64,000 nucleotides of DNA, taken from contig JAENPR010000660.1 of NCBI GenBank assembly GCA_018135685.1, positions 124,001 to 188,000 of the forward strand. Reading direction: 5' to 3'. Shown here in pieces: positions 33,601-45,389 of the stretch; the first letter of the stretch is position 1, and each line of letters begins with the position of its first letter. Position numbers and translations under genes: made by a program. The notes beneath the pieces were generated by a model. The model was not told where the DNA came from, did not search any database, and saw only the letters and a program-made list of their open reading frames with translations. This stretch comes from Themeda triandra. Taxonomy: Eukaryota; Streptophyta; Magnoliopsida; Poales; Poaceae.

Positions 33601-36600
33601 AAGGTTATCAGTATTATGAAAGTTATCTTTATGAGCCCAAATTGTAGTAGTGCTGTGGAGCTAGCTGTTGGCAGGTAGCAACAGGAAACATAGAAAGCCT
33701 GTCATATGGTGCAGAAAGTAGTGGTTGGTTTTGCGGCTGGTTTTAGTGGGGCAGTGGTGTTTGATGACAATAAATTGATGCTGGAAGCAGCAGCATGGGA
33801 GGGCAGGTGGCACACTGTTAAAAATTGAGGGTAAGTGCAGCTAAAGTACAGGAGGGATCAGCTGCAGGGGAATTGGTAGCAGATGGGACTTCAAGGGTAG
33901 GGGCAGCAGCAATTTGACAGTTTGTACAAGCACTTGATGCAGATAACAAACAAAGCTGAGGCACTAGGGGAGAAGGACAACACGCACCGGCATCATCTGA
34001 TTTGTTGGGATCAGAGGGCACATTGTGGTGGTTGGTGGTGGCGATTTGAAGGCTTCTGGGCAAAGGCAGCAAACGAATAGCAGTTGCAGGGATGGACAAG
34101 TGAGAACGGGCAATGAGCAACAGATACAGTGCAAGCAGTGGCCCTGGAAACTTGTGACGGATGGGAAGCAGTATACAATGTCACTCTAATACCAAAGACT
34201 ATGCAACCAGATGAATACAGTGACATGGGAACTGATCACTCTCTAAATCTTCAGGCTTCTGTCGAAAAGATGCTCTGATCTTCGCAGATTGTGGGGAAAG
34301 CCCTATAATAGATTGACTCTTGATTCCTTCCTATACCTTAGATGCATGGCCTGTCCTGTAGCCAGGGATGTCATCTAGATTCCTGGACTGTGAGGGCTTC
34401 AGGTCCTGAACTTGCCCAGTAGTTCGTAGGAGGTTTCAACTTTCCTAATCAGTTATAATCTACATACTGGGCGTCTCTTAACATTGCCTTCTACTCCTTT
34501 CCGTGTTCTCTCTCCATTTCATACCTTGCTAGCGTCCAAATGTTATCAGAACGTATGACTGAGGCTAGTCGTATGACCACCAATCAAACGACAAACCGAT
34601 CAGGGTCGATTAGTCAGTCCTAATCGGTCTAGTCAGCTAGTCGGACATTTAGTCATCCTTGTGCCTAGATGACCTAATCGACATATACACCAACCTTCAG
34701 AGGAGGCAGAGTGGTGGCTCATCTTGATGCTTGAGGTGTCCCGCGTCCGTCTTCCAGGCGTCGAGGAATGAGCTGAGAGGTGGGCGGAGCTTGATGGGGT
34801 CCCGGCAGGGGAGGCGACAGGCGCGGGAGGAGCTGGAGGTGGAGGTGCAGACGCTGGCGAGGGAGATCCAGAGAGGTGGCCAGGCACAGACCAGAGGAAG
34901 GAGTCGCGGGCGGAGTAGAGGAAGGAACTGCAGGCAGAGGAGGAGAGGCAAGACGCAGGTGGAGGACACATGGGCGGAGGTGCCGGCGGCTGCAAGGGAG
35001 GGCGGAGCACCAGGTGGAGGGGGAAACTGGAAATGTGCCGGCGGCTGAGCAGGAGAACCAGGAAAATGTGCAGCGGCTGCAGCTCCTCCACTCCTCTTCT
35101 AGACATATATACTATATATATATAAACCCTAATGGGCCAGCTAAAGGTGGGTCAAATTCTCCCTCCATATTACAGATTTTTGGGCTGGCCCAACTAGTCG
35201 TCCATCTGGCGATTAGTCGTCCACTTATCGGACGACTAGGTCTCTAATCGAAGTAATCGTATCAAGCACCAAGTTACAATAAGGACGACTAATCTCTAAT
35301 AACATTCCATCCACATCAACAGGTTGTGGACCTCGGATGAACTATTAAGTTCAAGAATACATGCAACTGCAGATAATAGTTTGCGGACATAAATGGCATC
35401 CACAGATAAAGTTGAGGTACCACTGCTGCGTATTACTCTTTTCAGAAACTGGTCAGCAGACAACATCCAACTTGGACTCCTATAAGCATATAAGTTCCCT
35501 AACACTAAACAACCTTCCTAAAAACTAGGACAGCATTCCTCATACTATTAACCTTTTATAATACTAACGCATGCATGGTTTCCATAACAGTAACCATTTT
35601 TCACAGCTGTGTTTAGCAAGCTAAAAAATGGAAAAGCACACTAAAAGATGCATGCACTGTAAAATGCACTGCTTGCAGCACAAAATAAAAAGAACTTGCA
35701 TTTCTTCCAACATAAAAATGTAAGCATCTTCTAATATTGGGTGAAAATTTGAGTTGCAAAGTCTTCTATAAAGGAAATGGAAAATGAATATTTACTCCAG
35801 TTTCAAAAGGAAGCACCAGTATACAATATACATTGTATTCGGCTATAAGAATGTAGATATTTGACTGACCTTGAGACCTGCAAGGCGGGAAAAAAAAAAA
35901 AGAAGTAAGATATCAATGACTATCGCTCATTAATAACCTCTAACAAAGTAAACATTGTGTCCCTATCTTTAGTTCTCAGTTAGTGAAGATTGAATTTCCA
36001 GAAATGGAAATGCCATGCAACTGCATTTACTTTGTCATGCCATTGGAAAAACTGTGAAAGTATAGCAAAATGCAGCATCAGGCTTACCCTTCACCATCAC
36101 GCATTCTGGACCGAAATCTTGGTTCACGCAGAGATGCTTGACTACCTCCCCTAGGTCGCACCATCCTCCTGCGTTGGACACTTCCAAAAACTTCCTTATC
36201 TTTCTCCATATCTCCTTCAGTGCCATTGTCATCTGATTCCTTATCATTATATTTGCTTCTTTGCTCAAGCCGGTCCCCTGCATCCACATCCTTCTCTCTT
36301 TTCTTGTCCTTAGGATCCCTATCGTGAGCTTTCCATACATCATCCTTAGGGGCCTTGGATTCTGTTGTTGTATTATCATGCTCAGCACTCTTAACGGTTC
36401 CATCAGATGCTTTTTCTAGTATAGAGTTATCCTTTTCAATTACTACAGATGAATCTTTCCTAGCAGAATCCTTCTCCCTATCATTGCCTTCCTTGTCTCT
36501 CAGGGAATCTTTTCTTTCCCTGTCCCATTTCTCAGCATCCCTATCTTCCCTTTGCATTTCTCTCCGCTCAACACCACTACTACCAAGCTGTACACCAGTC

Positions 36601-37394
36601 CGACGATCATTTCTATCACCTTCTCTTGCAACAAAGTCTCTATGCTTCTCGTCCTTCTTTTTCCTGTCCTTGTCTCTGAACCTATCTTCACTTTTTGGTT
36701 CAGCTTTGTTATCACCAGCAGATTCATTTGCATCCTTGGAGTTATGCTCTTCCACAGAAATTGGACCTTTGGGAGCTTCATCACTGCTTTGTAAACTAGG
36801 ACGGGGCAAACGCCAATCCACAGTATCAGCTGGCTGTTCAAAATATCTTTTACCCCTATGCTCCTTGTTATCCTTCCAGTTTATGTTTGCTGGAACAGTA
36901 GAATGACTATCCTTGTCATATTTGATGTCACTTCTGTAATCAGGATGGCTCCTCCTGTCAGCCCTTATTTCGCTTTCATCTGCTCTATTGTCTACCTTTA
37001 CATCACTCTCAATTTTATTAGCCTGAAATTCAATCCTTGAATCACTATGGACGTCCCTAGCTTCAGCTTTTGTCTCGCGGTCATCTGCCTTATTATCCCG
37101 TGCATCTTTATTTTGCTTTGATTCTAATCTGCTGTCAGAGGAGATGGGGTGGTCAGCAAAGTTGGTAGAGCCAACAGGCATCCTATGTGGTACGGGTGGC
37201 CTCTTATCATCACGAGGCTCCACACGTTGAATTTTGGCAAATCTACCATCATGTTCCAAAGAACCATGGAAATCGCTGCCACTGGACTGAATAACTTTCC
37301 CGGTACTCGAATACAAACTGCTGTCATCCAAAGGACGTTTTGTCGGTGTGGAGTGGCTACCCTCCTCGTGCAACCTCTTTGGAGCACCGCTCAT
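30639..37394 (-). CDS. HDC1: HDC1/Rxt3-like histone deacetylase complex subunit
   Basis: Eleven coding exons (minus): 37394-36088, 35877-35870, 32827-32652, 32379-32319, 32239-32141, 32036-31942, 31798-31685, 31541-31474, 31317-31207, 31085-30848 and 30749-30639. All have GT-AG borders, phases agree and the sum is 2388 nt, 795 residues. Residues 1-436 are highly charged (Asp/Glu/Lys/Arg) and probably disordered; from about 440 lies the Rxt3-type domain (EIRIPAEFVTSTNRQ, GTDVYTNDSDLV, MHTGYCSP, RDVFRWSRCKKAMPE). The match is to the plant Rxt3 family, Arabidopsis HDC1 (At5g08450), which supports RPD3-type deacetylase complexes in the nucleus. A 5' untranslated exon ends at 38931. The gene is intact. 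The ~3 kb intron between exons 2 and 3 (35869-32828) contains transposon sequence. Confidence 0.92.
32883..33600 (-). mobile_element. LINE 3' end in HDC1-like intron
   Basis: On the minus strand the sequence ends CTTCTTAATATAAAAGATAC, then ACAGCTCTCCTGCGTGTTCG, then AGAAAAA. This is the usual 3' tail of plant LINEs, with a minimal A-run. The upstream part is too decayed to find a reverse-transcriptase frame, so the left and right limits are approximate. Confidence 0.45.
34540..35290. repeat. Insertion with GACTAG/ATTAGTCG subterminal repeats
   Basis: Short words such as GATTAGTC, CTAGTCG and GACGACTA cluster at 34590-34660 and again at 35195-35290, around a GC-rich purine-biased core (34690-35090). 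This resembles the subterminal-repeat layout of CACTA or hAT elements. I could not define termini or a target duplication. Confidence 0.35.
35870..35877 (-). other. HDC1: 8-nt microexon of HDC1-like gene
   Basis: Minus strand CTTGCAG|GTCTCAAG|GTCAGTC. The preceding exon ends GAAGG and the following exon begins GTAAATCTG. Only with these 8 bases does the frame join (E-G-S-Q-G-K-S-E); without it the phase is wrong. The complete CDS length is then divisible by three. Confidence 0.85.
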
Positions 37395-37794
37395 TTTCCT
37401 CCAAAGTGCAAACTAATTCTTCAGTGTGAGCAAAAGATGAGTCGGATCCAAAAGGAAGAAGTTCAATATGATGTGATATTGTGATTTACTGCAAGAAAAA
37501 GATTGGATCAGGACAAGATACATCGGTTACTCAGTTTTTTTATTTTATAAAATATGGTCAATAAATTTCAAAACACACATCTGCAAGTAGTAATTATGGT
37601 GAAGCGATAAAACGTAACCCTAGGGTCTGTCAAGGGAATATAGCCCAGTATTTGAAATAGTAATCCTTAGGCCTTAAACTATAAATTGACCCAATCAAAC
37701 CATGTTAAGTTTAACTAGCCCTGGTAGGGCCACGAGTCATTTTCTATTTTTCAGGGGCTACTGTTATCTTAGTCTGAACCTCTCTGTTCTCCTA

Positions 37795-37831
37795 GAGAGA
37801 GAGAGAGAGAGAGGGTGTGTGTGTGCGCGCC
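37795..37831. repeat. GA/GT microsatellite
   Basis: A run of about nine GA units, then GG, then GTGTGTGTGTGCGCGC, in the 5' intron of the HDC1-like gene. Confidence 0.85.
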
Positions 37832-38930
37832 TCTTCTTTCTCTCTTAATACAAAGATATGCAACTCTCCTACATGTTCAAGAATAAATAAATAATCCAAT
37901 CCCACGCATTTACAGTTAGTAGGCCAACGAAAAAGTATTCCACATATGTAAATTTAAAAATATAGCAATCTACTTATATTGACCAGAACCGAGGGAATAA
38001 AATGGCATAGAAAGCATGTATTTGGTAAAATTCAAGAAGATCAGTCCACAGGATTGTTTATAGCATTGAAATGTAAATGATTGTAACATGAACTTATAGA
38101 AACAGAACAAAATATGTATAGCAAAGACATGCCCGCAGGAGAAACGAAAAGAGGGTAAGCCTTCATGCATAGCTTGTCGTAATAAACATCATATATTTAA
38201 AAATGGATGCAGTACAAAGTTTACAATCCTCTTGCTACAATACTTATAACACTCAGAGAAAATATGGACATTCTGTGATAAAAGTTGGCCATTTTTCTAA
38301 ATAGATTTCGAAGCATATTTGACATAGATATGAAAATATAGTTAGTGTATTCGTAAGCTCAAATGGGTAAAGATGGGACATTCAAACTTGACCCAAACCT
38401 GAACTGATTTAGGGTCAACTAAGGCTTTCAACTGACATAATCTGGTGACTGACTAGTTATGAAAATTTTGCGTCCATCCCATCGACCATTCTAGTTTGAT
38501 AACGGAATGGAACGTTCCAGCATGGGCGTGTATGGCCTTCCTACAAGCACCACCTGCGGAGATCACAGTACCAAACCATGGCAAAACAAACCCTAGTTAC
38601 CCAACCCAACAAGCTCAAAGCTCGAACGCTTTCCTCTAATACAAGCAAATCATCAAGCTTGGGAAGGAAGTGTGTAATACCAGTGACCTCATCCATTTCT
38701 AATTTTCCCCAAACGCGATTTCAGGCAGACCTAGTAAAGGACGGAAATGGTACGCATGTACACCCGACATCGTTTTACCAAAAAATCAAAGCTTGTAGCA
38801 GCCAGTAGGCGCAATACATGCATACAGTTGCGGTAAGGCCAGATCCGATTGCAAATGGCCAGATAGTTCAAGTTAGGGTTTGGGTGCTCGGTTTCCAGCA
38901 GCTGGAATGGGAGAGAAGGGGCGGGCATAC

Positions 38931-39150
38931 CTGGGACGTGCTCGTCGCCGGCGGAGGGCCCGACCAAGACCGGCGCGGGAGGCGGCGTCGGCAGCGGCGG
39001 CGTAATCGTCGCCGACCGAGAGAGGGAGAGAGGGAGAGAGGCGAAGAGCTCGAGCTCGCCGTGAGCCCGTGGAATGGCGGCAGCGGTAGACGAGGCCTTG
39101 GTGAGCACGCACCTGCAGGGGCCCTCTTCTGTCTCCTCGGACATGGGCCG
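38931..39150 (-). promoter_or_regulatory. HDC1: 5' untranslated exon of HDC1-like gene
   Basis: GC-rich, CT-rich block whose minus-strand end has a good donor, CCCAG|GTATGC at 38930. The matching acceptor TTCTTGCAG precedes 37488, 94 bp upstream of the ATG. The 5' limit is a guess. If transcription starts above 39143, an upstream ATG (MSEETEEG...) would open an upstream frame that ends soon after the splice. Confidence 0.55.
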
Positions 39151-39199
39151 TTCCTTTTCCAAACTCTCTTTTTTTTTTTGCCTTTTTATTTATATGGAA

Positions 39200-40797
39200 T
39201 TTATACTACTTTTGTTGCTCAAAAAAATTTTTGTTAATTTAGTTATCAAAAAATTATTATATTAGTTTATTCTTCCTGGTTTTTCTTTGTTCTTTCGTAG
39301 AACATTATTACCACCGTGGATGAAGTCCGTGCCCATTTCTACAATTTTCCGTCTGTTACCGTACTTTTTACAGATATAAATGACGCATTTACGAAATTTG
39401 GGATACGTTTTAGAAGTTTTCGGTATTATAGCAACATTTGAATACTAGTTAGATCTTGTTCACGACCGAGGTCTTGGATAATACTGTCACGGAAAACTTT
39501 TGAGATGCAAGTATAAAGCACTGCGATTTTCAATAGAGATCATTATATCTGCTTCATTCCAAATTCCAAATAGACATTATTTTTAGTGTCAAAGTCATTT
39601 TTAGAGGACCAAAATGCCCCTAGCTCTATCATGAGCATACTCCTAGTGTCCTTGAGACATTTTGGTCAAACAAATAGGAATCCAAATTGGATTTGATATT
39701 TTAGGTGAGTGGTAACTTCCTTGCCTCCACCAAATCAGCTTCCTAGGCTTGGGTGTTCTTCTCCTCCTTCCTAAGGAATTGCCATTTCGAACTTAGGTAC
39801 CTCTGTGTCCTCATTTCGGATACTTGGTGACGGCACATTCATGATGTTCTCTTCGGGGCACTTTGAAGATAGCTTAGCATTTCCACATATCTGCCATTTC
39901 AAAAGCCCCTTAGATGAAGCAATTAAGCCAAGATCATCCTTTAGGGGGTTTTGCAAGAACGATTGAATGAACACTTACCATGTGAGGTTATAAACATGCA
40001 TGCGAATATAGGGGACCTCATGGAGGATATGGGCCCCGAACATCAAGAAGCTCATGGGACACTTTAGCAAGGGTCATAACATTACGAACGAGTATACTCC
40101 TTTTGTTCTACTATAATATGATGAGGTATCCAAGTAATTTTGGACATATTATGTGGTAAGACAAATAACATGTATAACCCTCCCAGATTATCATATTTGG
40201 ATTGGCGATAGACACCGATGGTAGATATGCATGTGAATATTGCCTTTTAGATTGTTTGTTCACCTAGAATACCATATGTTTTGGTACAAATTTGGAACCT
40301 CAATTCTTTATATTTCAGGTTAGAGAGGGAACTAAGTTTTTTTTTATAATCTTATTTAACTTGAATGTTTAGTTCTTGTTTGTATTTGTTGGTTTTCTTG
40401 TTCCCTAATATCGCATTTTTGTTCCCTTCACGACAATCCTAGCTTCATTCCCATATTTGTGAAATTCGGAAGTAGAAAATGGTTGATGGTTTTCCCACCT
40501 ATCTTCTACTAGTTTTCATCACACCAATGTCTAATGGAACATTGGTTAATTGGTATATTGCATGTGCTAATACTACGAAAAACTATACTTACAATTTGAT
40601 TTGGTTGTAGAAGCTAGAAAAAAAGAAATTTTACGCTTATGTTAATCAATTGCCATATAAGAAGCCACCTAAACACCCTATTTAGGATTGACTAATTCCA
40701 TGCTACAAACTCTTCGCTTCAACAAAAAAATTAGTAACCATAATAATATTTCATGAAACATTTAAAATGAATATATGGAACATTTTTTTTACTTTAT
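39200..40797. other. Intergenic, no gene seen
   Basis: AT-rich; decayed Stowaway-like words at about 40090 (TACTCCTTTTGTTC). No coding domain recognised. Confidence 0.5.
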
Positions 40798-40800
40798 TAA

Positions 40801-40939
40801 GGGTTTTTTGGATGTGGTCATATTCACCTCAATCCACCCGTGATGGAGTGGATAAGGGCGGAACTCAAACTATTTTTCACATCGATCCACTCCAACACAC
40901 ATGGATTCGGGTGGATAGAAGTACATCCAAACAAAGCCC
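40801..40939. mobile_element. Tourist MITE (139 bp)
   Basis: Ends GGGTTTTTTGGATGT and (complement) GGGCTTTGTTTGGATGT, flanked by TAA at 40798-40800 and 40940-40942. A TAA target site with a GGG(C/T)TTTGTTTGGATG terminus is typical of Tourist. Confidence 0.8.
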
Positions 40940-41199
40940 TAAGGTGGAATATTTCTTTCTTGTGTGAAGCTAGACATTTCTCTGTTCAACTTGAAACAAT
41001 TTTCATGTGAGTGAATCTAGAACAATTACTTTTTTAAAGCTAGATGTTTTTTTCTTTAAAACATTGAACAATTTTCTCATGAATCTAGAACATCTTATCT
41101 AAGGCAATGTTTGGGGTGCACTGTAGCACATTATAGTGTGAACTGTGAAGCAAAATGTCTCCTACTTCAACAAAATACAATTGGTAAAATGGAGCGGGA

Positions 41200-41640
41200 G
41201 GAGCCAGTGTTTTCATGTTCAGCGGGGTTTGCTATAGTAGTGCTAAAGTGGCTCAACAACGACGCCTGCTGCTTCCGCAGCCGCAAGAGCCACCTCCTCA
41301 CGGGGATCTTGGGCTCCATGACACCATTCGTTGTCGTCTCCGACTAAAACTGTGGCGCAGGGGGATGCTCCTACTTCGGCAAAAGCAACGTCAAATGCGT
41401 CGTCACCTTCTCTGCCCCGAGCAGACCCGTCACCTCCTCCACCCCGGCGAACCTGTTCGATTCAGATAGCCTCACGTTGGGCCTGGTGGAGTTCAAGCGG
41501 TCCTCGTGGTGTGTCCGCCTGCCGCAACATCCTCCATGAGACCGTGGCGCACTACGTGACGAGCATGGAGCAGGCGGCGGCGGCGCACTCGCTGAGCAAG
41601 GACTCAAAGTCGGCGCGAGGGCTAGACATGACATAGTGAG
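41200..41640 (+). pseudogene. Unidentified GC-rich coding-like fragment
   Basis: A GC-rich island with pieces that read like protein, CRNILHETVAHYVTSMEQAA at about 41523-41580 and KSHLLTGILGSMTPFVVVSD at about 41285-41345. They are in different frames relative to a TAA at 41345. No full gene structure found and the family is unknown. Probably a gene remnant. Confidence 0.3.
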
Positions 41641-41759
41641 CAGGAACTTGAAGTCGGCAGTGAGCGAGAGTGGGAAGGAGAGAGAAGGAGGAGAAGAACC
41701 AATCAGGAGATAAGGACCTGATAAGTGGGCCCATAAATGCTATGGTAGTGTATAAAGAG

Positions 41760-42640
41760 GGTTAAGTCTGTTTGAATCCAGATGAGACCCGAAACTAAGT
41801 TTAGAAACTCAAAAATACCTAAATTATAAGTCACTTTGATTTTTTGGTAAATTAAATTAGATATGTATCTAGATATAACGCATGACTAGATACATAATAA
41901 ATTTGATGGTAAAAAGTTAAAATGGCTTATAATTTGAAACAAATGGAGTAGCATCATGGACAAAAGTGATAGCCCATTTGACAACTTTAAGGATCAGTTA
42001 TATATGAATTTTCCTCTATAACAAACAAAGCGTAGTACAAGTATGGTGGTACTGAGGTTATCGAAAAATTACAGCAACATCGATGGATCTGATGTCTAGC
42101 CTGCTTTGCAACCTATCTTTGATAACTACGCCCCCGCTACAACGAGTACGAATAACCTTGTTCTCAACCATGGCGGGGTTTTTTTACCTCACCTTGTGTC
42201 ATGCCTTTTTTTATAGTATATACCGATCATCACCAAACTCGCATTGAACATATCAACCTCCCTGTCGCACTCGCACTGCACTCGCACTTTAGCGTACTAA
42301 TCGTCCATCCCACCAAGTCGTAATTTTATTTTGTGTATATATGTGGCGTAAACTTGTCAATGTCGTCGTCCTGACTTACGACATGGCGTCGTCCTGAGTA
42401 GTATCGTTTGGCTTATCTGTTGCATTGCCGCCATATCAATTCTTTTATAAAGTTTTTTTATGGAAATTCTTTTAAAGTTTTGATGATTGATGAAAAGACC
42501 ATTGCCGCCATCGTACACGTCAAAGAAACTGCATGGTTTCCTTCGCGGCTTCTTTTGAATCTTCGTCGCTTCAAACAATGTCATCCTCCAAATTATACTA
42601 TGCGATATCTTAATCCGCACTGAACTCCATTGCCTTCTCG
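41760..42640. other. Upstream region of the dioxygenase gene
   Basis: AT-rich, no coding domain. The direct-sequence CATTGCCGCCATxxxA occurs twice (about 42425 and 42500). Promoter elements other than the TATA box are not identifiable by eye. Confidence 0.4.
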
Positions 42641-42660
42641 ATCCTTCCCTCTCTCCCTCA

Positions 42661-42670
42661 CTATATATAC
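42661..42670 (+). promoter_or_regulatory. TATA box of dioxygenase gene
   Basis: CACTATATATACGCG about 100 bp before the ATG at 42762, with a CA-rich leader between, a standard plant promoter spacing. Confidence 0.6.
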
Positions 42671-42761
42671 GCGTGCACTCTCATTGCATTGCACTGACAA
42701 ATCACAGCACCCACGCACATTGTCCAAGGGTGAACACTGAACAGAGAGAGAGACATTAGCA

Positions 42762-43804
42762 ATGGTGGCCACCGACTTCTTCTGCGTGACCGAGTGCAAG
42801 GGGCAGAAGACGATCGACGGCGAGCAGGTGCCCCTAGTCCTAGCCCCTTCCGGCGACGACGCCAAGAGCATCGGCTACGAGGCGCTGGTGGATGCGCTGA
42901 AGGCGAACCGGGAGTGGGTGGAGGCCAAGGTGGTGGCCAACAGCGGCCTGCTGCTGCGCGGCTTCGACGTCCGCGACGCCCAGGAGTTCAACGCCGTCGT
43001 CGAGGCGCTGGGGTGGCCGGACATCCGCTACGTCGGCCCCGCCCCCCGCACGCACGTCCACGGCCGCATCTGGACCGCCAACGAGGGCCCGCTCGAGGAG
43101 TTCATCTACTACCACCACGAGATGGTCCTGGTACGTTACGCCGAAGCGTTTATTCGATCGCCATTGTTGAGGAGTTCATCAATATATCAATCCATCGTTA
43201 ACAGATCAAGGAGTTCCCGGGGAAGGTGATCCTGTTCTGCGAGGTGCCGCCGCCGTCGGGTGGGGAGACGCCGTTCGTGCCGAGCTTCCGCGTCACGGAG
43301 CGCGCGCTGGAGGAGTTCCCGGAGCTGGTGGAGGAGCTGGACGAGAAGGGGCTCCGGTACACGTTCACGGCGCTGAGCAAGAACGACACCAAGTCGATGC
43401 GCGGGCGCGGGTGGGAGGACGCCTTCGGCACCTCCGACAGGGGCGAGGCCGAGAAGCGCGCGCGGGCGCTGGGCATGGACGTGGAGTGGCTCCCCGACGG
43501 CGGCATGCGCACCATCCTCGGCCCGCGGAAGCTCACGCGCGTGTTCCCGGGCCGCAAGGACCGCCGCATGTGGTTCAACACCGTGGTAGGGATGCACGGC
43601 AAGGAGCTGAGCTCGGCGACGCTCGCCGACGGGTCCGAGATCCCCGCCGACTTCGTGCGCCGCTGCGGCGAGATCATCGAGGAGGAGAGCATCCAGTTCC
43701 GGTGGGAGAAGGGGGACATCCTCATCCTCGACAACCTCGCCACGCTCCACGGCCGCCGCCCCTCGCAGGCGCCGCGCAGGGTCCTCGTCGCCACCTGCAA
43801 GTGA
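42762..43804 (+). CDS. TauD/TfdA-like (clavaminate synthase-like) dioxygenase
   Basis: Exon 1 42762-43130 (donor CCTG|GTACGT), exon 2 43205-43804 (acceptor TTAACAG|ATCAAGG); 322 residues, no frame breaks. The protein matches the plant clavaminate synthase-like family (Arabidopsis At3g21360 type), Fe(II)/2-oxoglutarate-dependent oxygenases of the TauD fold. Visible features: HHE at residues 118-120, giving the His-x-acid iron ligands; the distal His near residue 305 in LATLHGRRP; and an Arg in PRRVL for 2-oxoglutarate. GGETPF at the start of exon 2 is also conserved. The substrate of these plant enzymes is unknown to me. No transit peptide is evident, so a cytosolic location is likely. Very GC-rich third positions, usual for grass genes. 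A polyadenylation-like AATAAAG lies at about 43852. Confidence 0.92.
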
Positions 43805-44336
43805 TCCAAGATGCATGGATGATGGAGTCGCCGTCGCCGGCCGGCTGCAATAATAAAGATACAAGATTCTTATACTATATTAGTACTCACTGGAGTACGT
43901 ATTAGGTTGTGTTGTGGAGCGTCGGCAATCTGTCGATCGTCATGCTGTACCCGTATGTAAGTACATGGCAATTGGCATGCCATGTGTGATGTTGTAAGAA
44001 ATGGATTTGAATAAATATATTGGTTTGACCGTTTGAGAAGATTGATGTGTTCAAACTCCAAACCGTGTGAACATTGCACGGCATGACTCGTATTTCTTTA
44101 ACCTGCTTGGCTGCACGCTTTGCAGCGCTGCTGCTGCAGCTGTTGCTTAGCAAACGGTGATGCACCGAGAACAGCTGAAGGGCAGCCTTTCTAGCTACTG
44201 TGCTTGTTCAGTCTTTGCTGCAGCAGCAGCTGACCGGCTCAAACTTCTTCTTTCTAGCTACTGTAGTTGTTGAGTCCATGCTGCAGTCGTGTCGTCGCCG
44301 TGCTGCTGCAGCAAGGGCTTCTGATCAGGCAATCAT
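43805..44336. other. 3' flank of dioxygenase gene
   Basis: Contains the 3' untranslated region and GCTGCTGCAGC-rich sequence. The segment CTTTCTAGCTACTGT(G/A)(C/G)TTGTT occurs twice (about 44188 and 44250). No gene. Confidence 0.5.
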
Positions 44337-44550
44337 AGCCTTGTTTAGTTCCACCTGAAATTGCAAGTTTTTTCACTCTCTCTCCATCACATCAATTTTT
44401 AGTCATTTGCGTGAAGACTAAATGTAGGTAAAAAAATTAACTAATTACGGTTTAGGTTTAGCCTCTTGATCCGCGATTGGACAATATTTTTCAAATAAGA
44501 CAAAAGAGTTACTATTCCTCAGTTGAAATTTTTTGCAATCTAAACAAGGC
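44337..44550. mobile_element. Tourist-like MITE (214 bp)
   Basis: Ends AGCCTTGTTTAGTTCC and (complement) GCCTTGTTTAGATTGC, with CAT on both sides (44334-44336, 44551-44553). The GCCTTGTTTAG terminus is very common in panicoid grasses. The CAT duplication is not the usual TNA, so the exact border may be off by one or two bases. Confidence 0.65.
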
Positions 44551-44559
44551 CATGTTCTG

Positions 44560-45389
44560 GAATCGTTTTGGGCAACTCTGGTTGAGTGACGAAGAAGATA
44601 GTGCCTTCTGCTGTTCCGCCCGGATGACATAGCGGACGCGTCAACCCGGACAACTATTTACAATCTGAAGTGGCGGAGAATTAGTCTCTGGGTGTCAGCT
44701 GTGTATCCCCAGCTCTGGTTTGTAAACGGTATATATTTTATATTTGCTTATAAAAACCAGAGACGTTCTCCTTTTTTAAAACAACTTCCAACACTTTGTG
44801 CTATATGCCTATATAGAAAACCTCTTGGGCTCTTTGGATAGCACTCCACACCCCAAAAACAAATGAGAAGAAATATGCTGCATTGAACTTTCAGTTGAGT
44901 GACAGCAGTTTGGGTCACATCCAAATGGCTCCAATGGATGCCTCCGAGGTGATCAGCAACAAGACAACAATGTATGGCTTGCACACCACTTTCCCTTACA
45001 GAAAAAAAACAGATAGGACACGGAACGACCGCCCGGGTCAGTCCCAGTGACGATACTCACCAAGAGCTCATTCAAATCAGTCACTATCACCATGGACAAA
45101 TGTCAAGTTAGGCTATTACAATGACAACTTGAATATGTTTCAGCACGGCACATAAACCACCACGCCATGACACTTGTCAGGAATTCAGTATTGGGCACAG
45201 TAAGGACATCGTCAGTAACTAACGGCTTCGCATTATTAGCAACAAGGCAACTGCAATCACACTGGATTTACATTGTACAGGAAGCACGGAAACCTAAATC
45301 AGGATCTAACGGGTCACAAGCAGGCAGGCTCCTAGTAGATGCCAGCAAAAGTGCCCGGTCTTTTGCTTATACTGAGGCTACACAACAGT
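44560..45389. other. Spacer and 3' region of Dr1
   Basis: 44560-45000: no coding domain recognised. 45000-45389 probably holds the Dr1 3' untranslated region on the minus strand. Confidence 0.4.

Noticed and set aside
36355..36906. 183-codon plus-strand frame (Ser/Leu-rich)
   Set aside because: Exact antisense shadow of the large coding exon of the HDC1-like gene.
38731..39162. 143-codon minus-strand frame as a separate gene
   Set aside because: It overlaps the 5' untranslated exon of the HDC1-like gene and reads through its splice donor into the intron.
43187..43864. Long minus-strand frames over the dioxygenase exon
   Set aside because: Antisense shadows caused by high GC at third codon positions of the TauD-like gene.
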